NCBI RefSeq assembly: GCF_000373985.1
Contig: NZ_KB893057.1
Location: forward strand, 1 to 64,000
DNA: 64,000 nt
Reading direction: 5' to 3'
Source of the DNA: Desulfobacter curvatus DSM 3379
Lineage (GTDB): Bacteria; Desulfobacterota; Desulfobacteria; Desulfobacterales; Desulfobacteraceae
In this document: one piece after another, positions 1 through 8,494 of the stretch
Layout of the letters: each line of letters begins with the position of its first letter
Position numbering within the stretch: the stretch's first letter is position 1
Translations under genes and position numbers: made by a program
The notes under the pieces: model-generated
What the model was told of the DNA's origin: nothing
Databases searched by the model: none
Seen by the model: the letters and a program-made list of their open reading frames with translations, nothing else

Positions 1-787
1 CCGATGGCAATTCTTTCAATGACCCAATGAATAGATTTTTATTCTCCAAGATATCAAAATTGATCTTCACAGCTTCCTCCACAGTTCTTCATGTAGGCCG
101 GAAGTGTATCAGATAAAAAAGACTCCGTCTATAATTTTATATGTCGCTGTCGTGTTAAAAGACCGGTTTTTAATAAAGGTCTCACACCTTGTGTGTGATG
201 TAGCCGGGGTAAAAGAAATTGCCGGTGAATTGTCAAAAATTTTTTTAACCGCCTTAAAGACGATCCGGATTTCAAACCGGAACCGGATCTTGAGGATTAG
301 CGGGGATTCTGGCAGATTTTCCGGCAAGTCCCTGGTATGCCGTCCCCAGGTGTAAAAAAACTCTGAGTTTTGCTTCCAATAGGGTTTTTGGCAGTCAGTC
401 CTAATTGTTTATGCCGGCCCATAATTCGAATTGCACATTTTTTCCTATTTCTCTGTAAATAGAGAAAGCTATTTAAGTAAGTTCACACATTTTTTTCATA
501 GTTTTTCGGCAATTGTGCCAGACTTTTCAATTATTCCTTATTGCTGCGTTATTGCTCCTTGACTTTGTGCTTTAATTTGGTAGACCATTTTGGATAAGAA
601 GAGGTATCCGACACTGTTTTATAAAAAAGTCGCCGGTAAACCCGGGTTGTCACGTTCAACTTCCGTTGTGGAGCACGCCTCGGTTAAAAACCAAGTTGGT
701 CCGAGGCCGTTATATCGGTCAGCGGAAGGACATCGTCTGACATAACTTTCACCTGGCTCAATGCCGGTACAATTTATGGGGGGCATT
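1..787. other. Long spacer without a convincing gene
   Basis: About 790 bases before the first gene. Short open frames exist on both strands (for example around 104-355) but they lack a good ribosome site and resemble no family I know. The stretch is AT-rich. It contains one copy of dispersed repeat B (653-712, minus strand) directly upstream of the TAXI gene. A weak TTGACT box lies near 557, but no matching -10 box was found at normal spacing. Confidence 0.5.
653..712 (-). repeat. Dispersed repeat B, copy 1
   Basis: Read on the minus strand this begins TAACGGCC, runs through a hairpin core with arms CTTGGT and ACCGAG, and ends in CCACAAC-GGAA-GTTGAA, a short stem closed by a GNRA-like tetraloop. 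It shares this order with copies at 5472, 23957, 33325 and 54699. It lies between an upstream gene-free region and the TAXI gene. Function unknown. Confidence 0.6.
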
Positions 788-1765
788 ATGATTCGCAAAC
801 TCATTTTGGTATTGGTTATCCTGATGTGGACAACCATGTGCGGCACAGCATCGGCAGAAGACTTGGGCATAATCACCGGCGGCGCCAAAGGTACTTACTT
901 CCAATTTGGCCTGAACCTGAGGGAATTGGGCAAAAAATTCGGATATAATATCCATGTATACAACTCCCGGGGATCCGTGGAAAACGTATATGCCGTGTAC
1001 AAGCGCCCCAAGACCCAGATGGGGATTGTCCAGTCCGATGTGCTGGCATTTGTGCTTAAGGTGAAATCCAACAAAGTTCTGAAGCAGATCGCAAGAAAAA
1101 CCAAAATGGTTTTTCCCTTGTATAACGAAGAGATCCATCTGCTGGGTAAAAACGAAATTGCGTCGTTTGATGACTTGGAGAACAGGCGGGTGGCCGTGGG
1201 CAAGGAAGGTTCGGGCACCTATCTCACTGCCAAGCTCCTTTTTGAGGTATCGGGCATCAAGCCCGCTCAAACCCTGGCCGTGGGCACGAACGAGGCCCTG
1301 GCCATGCTCAAGGCAGGCATCATCGACGCCATGTTCTACGTGGCCGGATTTCCCGTGGCTCTTTTTTCCGAGCATGTCTCAGCCGGAGACGGCTTGCACA
1401 TCGTACCCATCGGGAACAAGAGTATTACCGAATTTTATCCCATCGCCCAGATTCCGGGCGGTACCTATCCATGGCAGAGCCAAGCCGTATCCACCGTTGC
1501 GGTAAAGGCTGTGCTGGTTTCATTTGATTTCAGGCGGAACAACTGCGACAATGTGGGAGAATTTGCCAATATTGTCTATGAAAATTTGGACTGGCTCCAA
1601 CAAAACGGCCATCCAAAATGGAAAAGTGTAGATCTGGACTACCCTCTTAAAGGATGGGAGCAGTATGACTGCGTGAAGAAATACCGCAGACGCGGCAATT
1701 TTGGAGGAACGTCTCAGCCTATGGAAAAGAACCCGCTGCTGGATGCCATTAAGGAGATTCTATGA
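788..1765 (+). CDS. TAXI-family TRAP transporter solute-binding protein
   Basis: A 325-residue secreted binding protein. The N-terminus has a signal peptide: MIRK, a hydrophobic stretch, then a cut expected after ASA. The mature part has the TAXI hallmarks: TGGAKGTYFQFG near the start, SRGSVENV, the QSD motif (MGIVQSDVL) and KEGSGTYLTAKLL. The ATG at 788 is preferred over the ATG at 761 because a G-rich ribosome site (778-783) sits just before it and the signal peptide then starts cleanly. TAXI proteins deliver a ligand, often a C4/C5 organic acid or amino acid, to a DctM-type TRAP permease. No permease gene is adjacent, so this is an orphan; the ligand is unknown. The last 40 residues are rich in charged and aromatic residues and diverge from what I know of the family. 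Confidence 0.85.
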   Translation: MIRKLILVLVILMWTTMCGTASAEDLGIITGGAKGTYFQFGLNLRELGKKFGYNIHVYNSRGSVENVYAVYKRPKTQMGIVQSDVLAFVLKVKSNKVLKQIARKTKMVFPLYNEEIHLLGKNEIASFDDLENRRVAVGKEGSGTYLTAKLLFEVSGIKPAQTLAVGTNEALAMLKAGIIDAMFYVAGFPVALFSEHVSAGDGLHIVPIGNKSITEFYPIAQIPGGTYPWQSQAVSTVAVKAVLVSFDFRRNNCDNVGEFANIVYENLDWLQQNGHPKWKSVDLDYPLKGWEQYDCVKKYRRRGNFGGTSQPMEKNPLLDAIKEIL

Positions 1766-1804
1766 TTCCGGCCTGGCGAAATTGGTCGGCTAAGGACCAC
1801 AGAT

Positions 1805-1837
1805 GAAATAAGGCAGACGAAATAAGGCAGACGAAAT
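1805..1837 (+). repeat. Short tandem repeat, 14-bp unit, about 2.4 copies
   Basis: The unit GAAATAAGGCAGAC occurs at 1805-1818 and 1819-1832, followed by GAAAT. It fills most of the gap between the TAXI gene and the ExeA-like gene and carries in-frame TAA triplets. It looks like a slippage or duplication product. Confidence 0.8.
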
Positions 1838-1864
1838 TGCGGTTCGATTAAGTGGAGGCACCCC

Positions 1865-3184
1865 ATGTATTGCACCCATTTTAACCTGAAGAAAAAACCG
1901 TTCCAGCTCAGTTCGGATAACAGCTTTCTGTGGCTGGGTGACACCCATGCCAGGGCTTTAGGTCTTCTCAAGGCCGGCATTGACGGATCCCAGCGGTTGA
2001 TGGTCCTCACTGGTGACATCGGTACGGGCAAGACCACACTGATCCATGAACTGCGTCAATGCCTGCCCCAAACCACCGCCGTGGCCCATGTCACCGATCC
2101 GAGCATTGAACTTGATTATCTGTTTCGTTCCATTGCCCAGGATTTGGGATTTGATGCACTTTATGGAGAAGGAGAAGAGTTTGCCCCGATACTGTCCGCT
2201 TTTTTAAACCGTCGGCACCAGGCCCGGGAAAAATGCCTCATCATCATTGACGAGGCCCACTTGATTCCGGAGCGATTCCTGGCACTGCTTCCCTCTTGGG
2301 TAAAAGTTGCACCGGACAAGACCCTCACGGTCATTCTCGCCGGTCAGTTGGAGCTTCACCAAGTCATGGAAGAAACCCTGGGGCGTTCTTGGAAAGAGCA
2401 GGTAGATGTCCGTGCCATGCTCTTTCCCTTGGAAGAAGAACAGACCCGGGACTATATCAACCGGCGCCTTGAACTGGCCGGTGCCGCACACAGTATTTTT
2501 ACTCCGGGAGCTGTCCGGGAAGTACACAGATATACCAAGGGCATTCCCCGGCGTATTAACATCGCCTGCGACCAGGCCATGATCGCCGCTTGCGCCAAAG
2601 ATATGCAAACCGTTGATGCCCAGATCTTTCATGAGGCCGTGGGGATTCTGGAACTCCCCCTGGTGCCGATGGCTGTCTCTCAACCGGCGCTGGTCGCTCC
2701 AAAATCCCGGCGGTCGGTAAGGGTTCTGCCAGCCCTGGCCGCAGCCGTTCTCCTGGTCGTCGTCGCCTATATCTCTTATTTCCGGGTGCTTTCCGTTCCG
2801 CCCCCTGAGGCTACGGCAGCCCATGGGGATCTGCCCGGAGCCGGAGCCCGGCTGGAGGCATTTCAGGCAGAATCCTACGAACCTGTGGAATCCCAGGCTG
2901 CTACCTTGGAACCTAGTAAAGTATCGCTGCTCCCCTCTGAACAGATCGTTGTTAAACCAAGAAGGAGTGCAGATATGGATGCGTTTATCAAAGAGGTCTT
3001 CATTATGCATAAGGCCGATTCTATGGCCCGAGTCCCAGATCCGTCCCACCAGCCATCGGCCCATAACGTACCGGCATCTGAAACGCCCGCCTCTGGCCCT
3101 GCCCACGAATCTGTCCGGGCCTCATCCGCCCAGCCGGAACCGGATGCCATCATCGACTGGCTTATAAAAGAAAAATCTCAATGA
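1865..3184 (+). CDS. ExeA/GspA-like AAA+ ATPase with one membrane anchor
   Basis: A 439-residue protein. The first 270 residues are an ExeA-type AAA module: the opening MYCTHFNLKKKPFQLSSD is typical, followed by Walker A GDIGTGKTT (near 51-59) and Walker B CLIIIDEAH (near 125-133). A single transmembrane helix lies near 282-305 (LPALAAAVLLVVVAYISYF), followed by a Pro/Ala/Glu-rich tail of about 130 residues. In the type II secretion system GspA uses ATP and a periplasmic peptidoglycan-binding domain to help the secretin cross the wall. Here the tail is short and no peptidoglycan-binding repeat is visible, and no gsp genes are near. GGAGG at 1853-1857 supports the start. Exact role is uncertain: envelope assembly, or a general membrane-linked ATPase of this fold. 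Confidence 0.8.
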   Translation: MYCTHFNLKKKPFQLSSDNSFLWLGDTHARALGLLKAGIDGSQRLMVLTGDIGTGKTTLIHELRQCLPQTTAVAHVTDPSIELDYLFRSIAQDLGFDALYGEGEEFAPILSAFLNRRHQAREKCLIIIDEAHLIPERFLALLPSWVKVAPDKTLTVILAGQLELHQVMEETLGRSWKEQVDVRAMLFPLEEEQTRDYINRRLELAGAAHSIFTPGAVREVHRYTKGIPRRINIACDQAMIAACAKDMQTVDAQIFHEAVGILELPLVPMAVSQPALVAPKSRRSVRVLPALAAAVLLVVVAYISYFRVLSVPPPEATAAHGDLPGAGARLEAFQAESYEPVESQAATLEPSKVSLLPSEQIVVKPRRSADMDAFIKEVFIMHKADSMARVPDPSHQPSAHNVPASETPASGPAHESVRASSAQPEPDAIIDWLIKEKSQ

Positions 3185-3525
3185 TTTCCCTCTAAGGAAT
3201 GAGTCTCTTGCAGAAATAATTTATCTGCAAGTCAATGTTCTATATGTTGTGGTTAGGATGACATGGTTAAACCATATGTTCTAATCCCGCTTACAGAAAC
3301 GTTTTATCTGCAAGAGGCTCGAATGAATCCGAAATAATTTATACATCATCTAAAATTTCACTTGGCTTCGATATATTAAGCCATTTTAAATGGAAACCTT
3401 TGCGAATCATCTCGAATATGTGGTAAGGTTTTTATTGATCTCCTTAATTTTCAAGTGTTCTCCCGTCAGCAAAGTGGGTATGAAAGATAAATCAAAGATC
3501 CATTTGTCAACCATATAAAACCGAA
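3185..3525. other. Spacer with two palindromic direct repeats
   Basis: No gene seen. The spacer holds two related 25-bp units of identical geometry: arms CTTGCAGA (3207-3214) and TCTGCAAG (3224-3231), then CTTACAGA (3290-3297) and TCTGCAAG (3307-3314), each with a nine-base gap. They could be operator sites for a dimeric regulator of the downstream gene, or remnants of a mobile element. The surroundings are AT-rich. Confidence 0.6.
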
Positions 3526-4197
3526 ATGAATTTAGAAACCGGCATCATATCAAACTGGAATAGAGAAAAAGGGTTTGGTTTCATAACACCAACATCTGGT
3601 GGAAAGTCATTATTTTTCCATATCAATGACTACAGCCGACGGCATAGATATCCTATTGAAAACTTAAAAGTACAATATGCCAAAGCAACTGACCAAAAAG
3701 GTCGGGTATGTGCAATTGGTGTTGCGCCATTGGCAGGGCATAAAAACGGTAGTCGGGAACTATGGCAAAAATTTTTTTCCTTGGTGCTGTTTGGTTTTTT
3801 CTCTTTCGTTTTATTTTACCTCTTTGATTCAAAGTTAATTCCCATAGAGCTGGTTTGCCTGTATGCCGTCATGAGTGTTACTGCATTTGTGATGTATGCA
3901 AAAGATAAAAGTGCGGCACAAGGGGGTAAATGGCGTACTGCTGAGCGTACATTGCATGTATTGTCGTTATTAGGGGGGTGGCCGGGAGCCAATGTTGCAC
4001 AAAGTTTTTTAAGGCACAAATCTAAAAAAGTATCTTTTCGAATCACGTATTGGGTAACTGTCATCGCAAATTGCAGTGTTCTGTATTGTTTAACCACACC
4101 AAGGGGAGGTGTTTGGTTAAACCGTTTTATACGGAACATCTGCGCTTTGTGGGATGGGATTTACCATGAGCTTCTTCATTGGCTCTCTCGCCTGTGA
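3526..4197 (+). CDS. Cold-shock domain fused to DUF1294 membrane domain
   Basis: A 223-residue two-part protein. Residues 1-70 form a cold-shock (OB-fold) domain, with the RNP1-like GFGFITP and RNP2-like SLFFHIND motifs that bind single-stranded nucleic acid. Residues about 85-190 form a DUF1294 domain: two hydrophobic helices (LVLFGFFSFVLFYLF, LVCLYAVMSVTAFVMYA), the charged YAKDKSAAQGGKWRTAERTLH signature, then GGWPGANVAQSFLRHKSKK. The fusion would hold a nucleic-acid-binding domain at the inner membrane. This architecture is known from genome annotation, but its function is not established. The ribosome site is weak. The palindromic repeats at 3207-3314 lie upstream and may regulate it. 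Confidence 0.88.
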   Translation: MNLETGIISNWNREKGFGFITPTSGGKSLFFHINDYSRRHRYPIENLKVQYAKATDQKGRVCAIGVAPLAGHKNGSRELWQKFFSLVLFGFFSFVLFYLFDSKLIPIELVCLYAVMSVTAFVMYAKDKSAAQGGKWRTAERTLHVLSLLGGWPGANVAQSFLRHKSKKVSFRITYWVTVIANCSVLYCLTTPRGGVWLNRFIRNICALWDGIYHELLHWLSRL

Positions 4198-4313
4198 AGA
4201 AACAGGCGTTAACCTTTTAAATCAGGCATGCGACTTTATCTTGACACAGGCTGTAATTCCCGGGTATTAAAAGAGTTTTTTTTATTAACCCAAACGGTTC
4301 AGGAAGTCTGGTA

Positions 4314-5327
4314 ATGGCATATAAGATAGCAGTGAACGGATATGGAAGGATCGGACGTTGCGTGGTGCGTGCCCTTTACGAGTCCAGGGCATACAGAGAA
4401 AAACTTTGTCTTGTGGCTATTAATGAAACCTGGCATCCGGATACGGTGTATCATTTAACCCGGTTTGATTCCACCCATGGGCGGTTTCCCGCAGATGTGA
4501 AGAAAACTGCCCGGGGGATGTCCATTGAAACCGATGAGATTTGCCTGCTCCAGGAAAAAGATATTGAGCGCCTGCCCTGGAAGGACCTTGGGGTGGACGC
4601 GGTCCTGGACTGCACCGGGATTTTTAATGACAGGCAGGCCGCTCAACGGCATATCCTGGCCGGTGCTGCCAAGGTTATTTATTCTCATCCCGGCAAGGAT
4701 GAAATGGATGCCACCATTGTATACGGGGTGAATCATAACAATCTGAAAGCCGGACATGCCGTTATTTCCAATGCCTCCTGCACCTCTAACTGTCTGATTC
4801 CCATTTTAAGTGTCATTGATGCTGTGCTTGGCATCGACAGCGGCTCAATTACCACCATTCATTCTGCTATGAACGACCAGCCCGTGATCGACGCATATAA
4901 TACGGATCTGCGAAAAACAAGGTCTGCCCTGCAATCCATAATTCCGGTGACTACATCTCTTGCAAAGGGAATCGGCAAGTTTCTGCCCCATCTGGGCAAC
5001 AGATTTGAAACCCTGGCCATCCGGGTCCCTACCACCAATGTTTCCATCATGGACATTGCCCTTGTGGTGGCGGCGGATACGGATGCCGATCAGGTCAATG
5101 GCCTGCTTGCCCGGGCTGCAGAATCCGATTTACAAGGCATTTTAGGGGTGAATGATGAACAACTGGTGTCCTGTGATTTTAACCATGATCCCAGGTCCGC
5201 CATTGTTGATTTGTCCCAGACCCGGGTATCGGGATCACGGCTCGTAAAGATTCAGGCATGGTTCGACAATGAGTGGGGGTATTCCAACAGAATGCTTGAC
5301 ACCACAATTGCCGCCCTTAATAAATAG
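4314..5327 (+). CDS. epd: Erythrose-4-phosphate / glyceraldehyde-3-phosphate dehydrogenase family
   Basis: A 337-residue NAD-dependent phosphorylating-type aldehyde dehydrogenase. NGYGRIGR near residue 8 is the Rossmann motif, SNASCTSNC carries catalytic Cys156, and His183 sits in TTIHSAMND. The run HSAMNDQPVIDAYN and DLRKTRSALQSIIPV matches my recollection of Epd more closely than classical GapA, so erythrose-4-phosphate oxidation for pyridoxal phosphate synthesis is the first guess. A role as the main glycolytic/gluconeogenic GAPDH cannot be excluded, because this clade often uses Epd-like proteins as Gap. AGGAAG at 4301 precedes the ATG. The TAG stop codon is contributed by the left end of repeat A (5325), so the insertion abuts the gene end. 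Confidence 0.85.
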   Translation: MAYKIAVNGYGRIGRCVVRALYESRAYREKLCLVAINETWHPDTVYHLTRFDSTHGRFPADVKKTARGMSIETDEICLLQEKDIERLPWKDLGVDAVLDCTGIFNDRQAAQRHILAGAAKVIYSHPGKDEMDATIVYGVNHNNLKAGHAVISNASCTSNCLIPILSVIDAVLGIDSGSITTIHSAMNDQPVIDAYNTDLRKTRSALQSIIPVTTSLAKGIGKFLPHLGNRFETLAIRVPTTNVSIMDIALVVAADTDADQVNGLLARAAESDLQGILGVNDEQLVSCDFNHDPRSAIVDLSQTRVSGSRLVKIQAWFDNEWGYSNRMLDTTIAALNK

Positions 5328-5469
5328 TGTCTGAGCGAAAACCTGGAAATTTTGTTGAGTACAAGGCGGGCTCAAATTTTAACCGGAGGAATATATGAAG
5401 TATTTCGAGGATTAAAATTTGCGACCAACGCCGTAATCGGCAAAATTTGCGGTTTTCGGTCGGGCACTA
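5325..5469 (+). mobile_element. MITE-like repeat A, copy 1 (145 bp)
   Basis: A nearly perfect 145-bp partner of 46625-46769 in inverse orientation. The ends are inverted repeats of about 30 bp: the left begins TAGTGTCTGAGCGAAAACC and the right, read inward, begins TAGTGCCCGACCGAAAACC. An inner pair (CAAATTTTAACC versus GGATTAAAATTTG) continues the palindrome, so almost the whole element could fold into one long stem. TA at both edges suggests a TA target duplication as made by IS630/mariner-type transposases. A ribosome site (GGAGG) and a six-codon frame ATG...TAA at 5395-5415 sit at the centre. No transposase is encoded. Confidence 0.75.
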
Positions 5470-5471
5470 AA

Positions 5472-5537
5472 TAACAGCCATGGGCTGCTGACCTGGCCTA
5501 TCAATACCCAGGCTCAACCCACAACAAAAGTTGAAAG
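5472..5537 (+). repeat. Dispersed repeat B, copy 2
   Basis: Starts TAACAGCC three bases after repeat A. The core hairpin has arms CCTGG and CCAGG around CCTATCAATAC, and the unit ends in CCCACAAC-AAAA-GTTGAAAG. It sits upstream of fhs. Adjacent palindrome 5557-5574 (ACTTTTTTTAAAAAAAGT) separates it from the fhs ribosome site. Confidence 0.65.
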
Positions 5538-5556
5538 CGCTGTGTGGATAATAAAG

Positions 5557-5574
5557 ACTTTTTTTAAAAAAAGT
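5557..5574. repeat. Perfect AT palindrome at the fhs ribosome site
   Basis: ACTTTTTTTAAAAAAAGT is an 18-bp perfect palindrome ending just before AAAGGAGG, the ribosome site of fhs. It could be a terminator for a transcript arriving from upstream, or a weak hairpin affecting fhs translation. Confidence 0.5.
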
Positions 5575-5588
5575 AAAGGAGGTTGGCT

Positions 5589-7364
5589 ATGGCGTTGGAT
5601 CCAACCAAACATGCAGATTGGGAAATTGCAGAAGATGCAGAAAAACGGATGCTCACCATTTATAAAATTGGTGAAAAACTTGGATTAACCAAAGAAGAAC
5701 TGCTGCCCCATGGGCATTACATTGGCAAAATTGATTTCATGAAAGTACTTGACCGGCTGAAAAACAAGCCCAACGGAAAGTATATTGATGTCACCGCCAT
5801 TACCCCCACCCCCCTTGGCGAAGGTAAATCCACTTCCGCCATAGGGCTGGTGCAGGGCCTTGGAAAACTGGGAAAAAGTGTTTCTGCGGCCATTCGTCAG
5901 CCGTCAGGCGGCCCGACCATGAACATCAAGGGATCTGCCGCCGGCGGCGGTCTGTCCCAGTGCATTCCTTTGACGCCCTTTTCTTTAGGGTTTACCGGCG
6001 ACATCAATGCCATCATGAACGCCCATAACCTGGCCATGGTTGCTCTGACTGCCCGTATGCAGCACGAAAGAAACTATACGGATGAGCAGCTGGAGCGCCT
6101 CTCGGGCATGGAGAGAATCGATATTGATCCCACCAACATCGAAATGGGCTGGGTCATGGATTTCTGCTGCCAGGCCCTGCGCAACATCATCATCGGTATT
6201 GACGATGTAAACGGCAAGTTCGACGGTTTTATGATGAAATCCAAATTCGGTATTGCCGTGTCTTCGGAAGTTATGGCCATTCTCTCCCTGGCCACCGACC
6301 TTAAGGACATGCGTGAAAGAATGGGCAAGATCGTTGTGGCATACACCAAAAAAGGTAAACCGGTTACCACCGAAGACTTAAAGGTTGCCGGTGCCATGAC
6401 CGCCTGGATGGTTGATGCTATGAAACCCTCTTTGATGCAGACCCTGGAGGGCCAGCCTGTTATTGTTCATGCCGCGCCGTTTGCAAACATCGCCATTGGC
6501 CAGAGCTCCATCATTGCCGACAAAGTCGGCTTGAAATTGGCTGATTACCACGTGACCGAATCAGGCTTTGGTGCCGGTATCGGTTTTGAAAAATTCTGGA
6601 ACCTGAAATGCCGTTACTCCGGGTTGACACCAGACTGTGCAGTTGTTGTTGCAACGATCCGTGCCTTGAAGTGCCATGGCGGCGCACCTGTGCCTATTCC
6701 GGGTAAACCCATGCCCGAAGCGTACAACTCCGAAAACGTTGAATGGGTTGAAAAAGGATGCGTTAATCTCATTCATCATATCCGCAACGTGCGTAAAGCC
6801 GGCATCTCTCCGGTTGTTTGCATCAATGCGTTCTATACCGACACTGACGCTGAAATCGCCAAGGTGCGTGATATGGTCGAAGCTGAAGGTGCAAGGGTGG
6901 CGCTTTCCCGGCACTGGGAAAAAGGCGGCGATGGTGCCATTGAATTTGCCGAGGCCGTTGTGGACGCATGTGAGGAGAAAACCGAATTTAAGTTCCTCTA
7001 CATGCTGGATATGCCGCTTAAACAAAGAATCGAACTGATTGCCAAAGAAGTTTACGGTGCCGATGGTGTTGATTACTCTCCTGTTGCCGACAGGAAACTG
7101 GCTCAACTCCAGGCCGATCCGGACGTTACTAAGATGGGGGTGTGTATGGTGAAAACCCACCTGTCCTTGTCTGATAACCCTGGGCTTAAGGGCGCCCCCA
7201 AGGGGTGGCGCCTGGCCATCCGTGAAGTTTTGATTTATAGAGGCGCAGGGTTCATTGTTCCAGTTGCCGGGGATATTTCTTTGATGCCGGGGACCTGTTC
7301 CAACCCGGCTTTTAAACGCATTGATGTTGATGTTGAAACCGGTAAGGTTCAAGGTATATTTTAA
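5589..7364 (+). CDS. fhs: Formate-tetrahydrofolate ligase
   Basis: A 591-residue cytosolic enzyme that joins formate to tetrahydrofolate with ATP, giving 10-formyl-THF. The ATP loop TPTPLGEGKST lies near residues 73-82. Other family blocks are visible: GGGLSQCIPLTPFSLGFTGDINAI, HERNYTDEQLERLSGMERIDI and the C-terminal GDISLMPG. The length is close to the variant form seen in sulfate reducers and acetogens (somewhat longer than the usual 556 or so). AAAGGAGG ends seven bases before this ATG; the TTG at 5583 is rejected. folD follows after 88 bases, so the two catalyse consecutive steps of the methyl branch of the Wood-Ljungdahl pathway and supply formyl groups for purines. Confidence 0.97.
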   Translation: MALDPTKHADWEIAEDAEKRMLTIYKIGEKLGLTKEELLPHGHYIGKIDFMKVLDRLKNKPNGKYIDVTAITPTPLGEGKSTSAIGLVQGLGKLGKSVSAAIRQPSGGPTMNIKGSAAGGGLSQCIPLTPFSLGFTGDINAIMNAHNLAMVALTARMQHERNYTDEQLERLSGMERIDIDPTNIEMGWVMDFCCQALRNIIIGIDDVNGKFDGFMMKSKFGIAVSSEVMAILSLATDLKDMRERMGKIVVAYTKKGKPVTTEDLKVAGAMTAWMVDAMKPSLMQTLEGQPVIVHAAPFANIAIGQSSIIADKVGLKLADYHVTESGFGAGIGFEKFWNLKCRYSGLTPDCAVVVATIRALKCHGGAPVPIPGKPMPEAYNSENVEWVEKGCVNLIHHIRNVRKAGISPVVCINAFYTDTDAEIAKVRDMVEAEGARVALSRHWEKGGDGAIEFAEAVVDACEEKTEFKFLYMLDMPLKQRIELIAKEVYGADGVDYSPVADRKLAQLQADPDVTKMGVCMVKTHLSLSDNPGLKGAPKGWRLAIREVLIYRGAGFIVPVAGDISLMPGTCSNPAFKRIDVDVETGKVQGIF

Positions 7365-7452
7365 TTTTTAAGTTCAAGATTTAACCAGCCCGGTAAAGAA
7401 AACGGCGTTGTCCGTTGTTTTCCCCTTGCCGGACCATATCAGGAGAAAGTGC

Positions 7453-8349
7453 ATGACCGCAGAAATCATCAGCGGAACCGAGATTAGAAAGACTATTCTG
7501 GCTGAAATTAAGGCCGATGTTGAAAAGATGAAGGCCAAACACGGCAAAGTGCCTGGCCTGGCAACTATTCTTGTGGGCAAAGACCCGGCGTCTATCAGTT
7601 ATGTAACCTTGAAGGTAAAAACCGCGTTGTCGGTTGGATTCAATGAAATTCAGGATGATCAGCCCGAAGATATCAGCGAAGCAAATCTATTGGCTTTAAT
7701 CGATAAATACAACAATGATCCCGACATCCACGGTATTCTGGTTCAGTTGCCGCTACCCAGGCATATTGACGAAAAAAAAGTGATTAATGCCATCAATCCG
7801 GACAAGGACGTGGATGCATTCCATCCGGCTAATGTGGGCAGTCTGATGATCAACTGCGATGAAGCTAAATTTTTGCCCTGCACCCCGGCCGGTATCCAGG
7901 AAATGATTGTCCGTTCAGGCACCCAAACATCCGGTGCCGAGGTCGTTGTGGTCGGCCGTTCCAATATCGTGGGCAAACCCATTGCCATGATGCTGGCCCA
8001 AAAAAGTGTTTGTGCCAACGCGACTGTAACCATTGTTCATACAAGGACCAAGGATCTTGCCGCCCATTGCAAACGTGCTGATATTCTGATTGTTGCAGCC
8101 GGCGTACCTGGTCTTGTTAAACCTGAATGGATCAAGCCGGGGGCCACTGTTATTGACGTCGGCGTTAACCGTGTGGGTGTGAACGAAGCCACCGGAAAAG
8201 CCATCCTTAAAGGTGACGTGGACTTTGATGCAGCCAAGGAAATTGCAGGAAAGATCACCCCTGTTCCCGGTGGCGTCGGCCCCATGACCATTGCCATGCT
8301 CATGAAAAATACCCTGAGGGCCGCCCAGTATGCTTTGGGAGATTTATAG
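7453..8349 (+). CDS. folD: Bifunctional methylene-THF dehydrogenase/cyclohydrolase
   Basis: A 298-residue cytosolic enzyme that interconverts 5,10-methylene-THF, methenyl-THF and 10-formyl-THF using NAD(P). The catalytic motif SISYVTLK gives Lys54, and the signatures GILVQLPLP, VVVGRSNIVGKP, VIDVGVNRVG and PGGVGPMTIAMLMKNT are all present. AGGAGAAAG at 7441-7449 sets the ATG at 7453; a longer frame starting with TTG at 7408 has no ribosome site. It follows fhs on the same strand and probably shares its transcript. In a sulfate reducer the pair serves one-carbon oxidation or fixation as well as biosynthesis. Confidence 0.97.
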   Translation: MTAEIISGTEIRKTILAEIKADVEKMKAKHGKVPGLATILVGKDPASISYVTLKVKTALSVGFNEIQDDQPEDISEANLLALIDKYNNDPDIHGILVQLPLPRHIDEKKVINAINPDKDVDAFHPANVGSLMINCDEAKFLPCTPAGIQEMIVRSGTQTSGAEVVVVGRSNIVGKPIAMMLAQKSVCANATVTIVHTRTKDLAAHCKRADILIVAAGVPGLVKPEWIKPGATVIDVGVNRVGVNEATGKAILKGDVDFDAAKEIAGKITPVPGGVGPMTIAMLMKNTLRAAQYALGDL

Positions 8350-8494
8350 TTTAAAATTGAAAGTTTATCTGCCGGGTATGGATTGACAGCGCCTAAAGGT
8401 CATGGCAGATTCTTTTATCCCATGATATAACGGCAGTGGATATCGTAATATTGTGGGGTGGATAAACCTTTTGTTGTGACAAGAAGGAGGAAAA

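Noticed and set aside
104..355. 83-codon frame near the left edge
   Set aside because: No ribosome site, no known family, and an equally long frame exists on the other strand.
8383..8410. TTGACA box upstream of the DUF1844 gene
   Set aside because: The -10 candidates at correct spacing match poorly.
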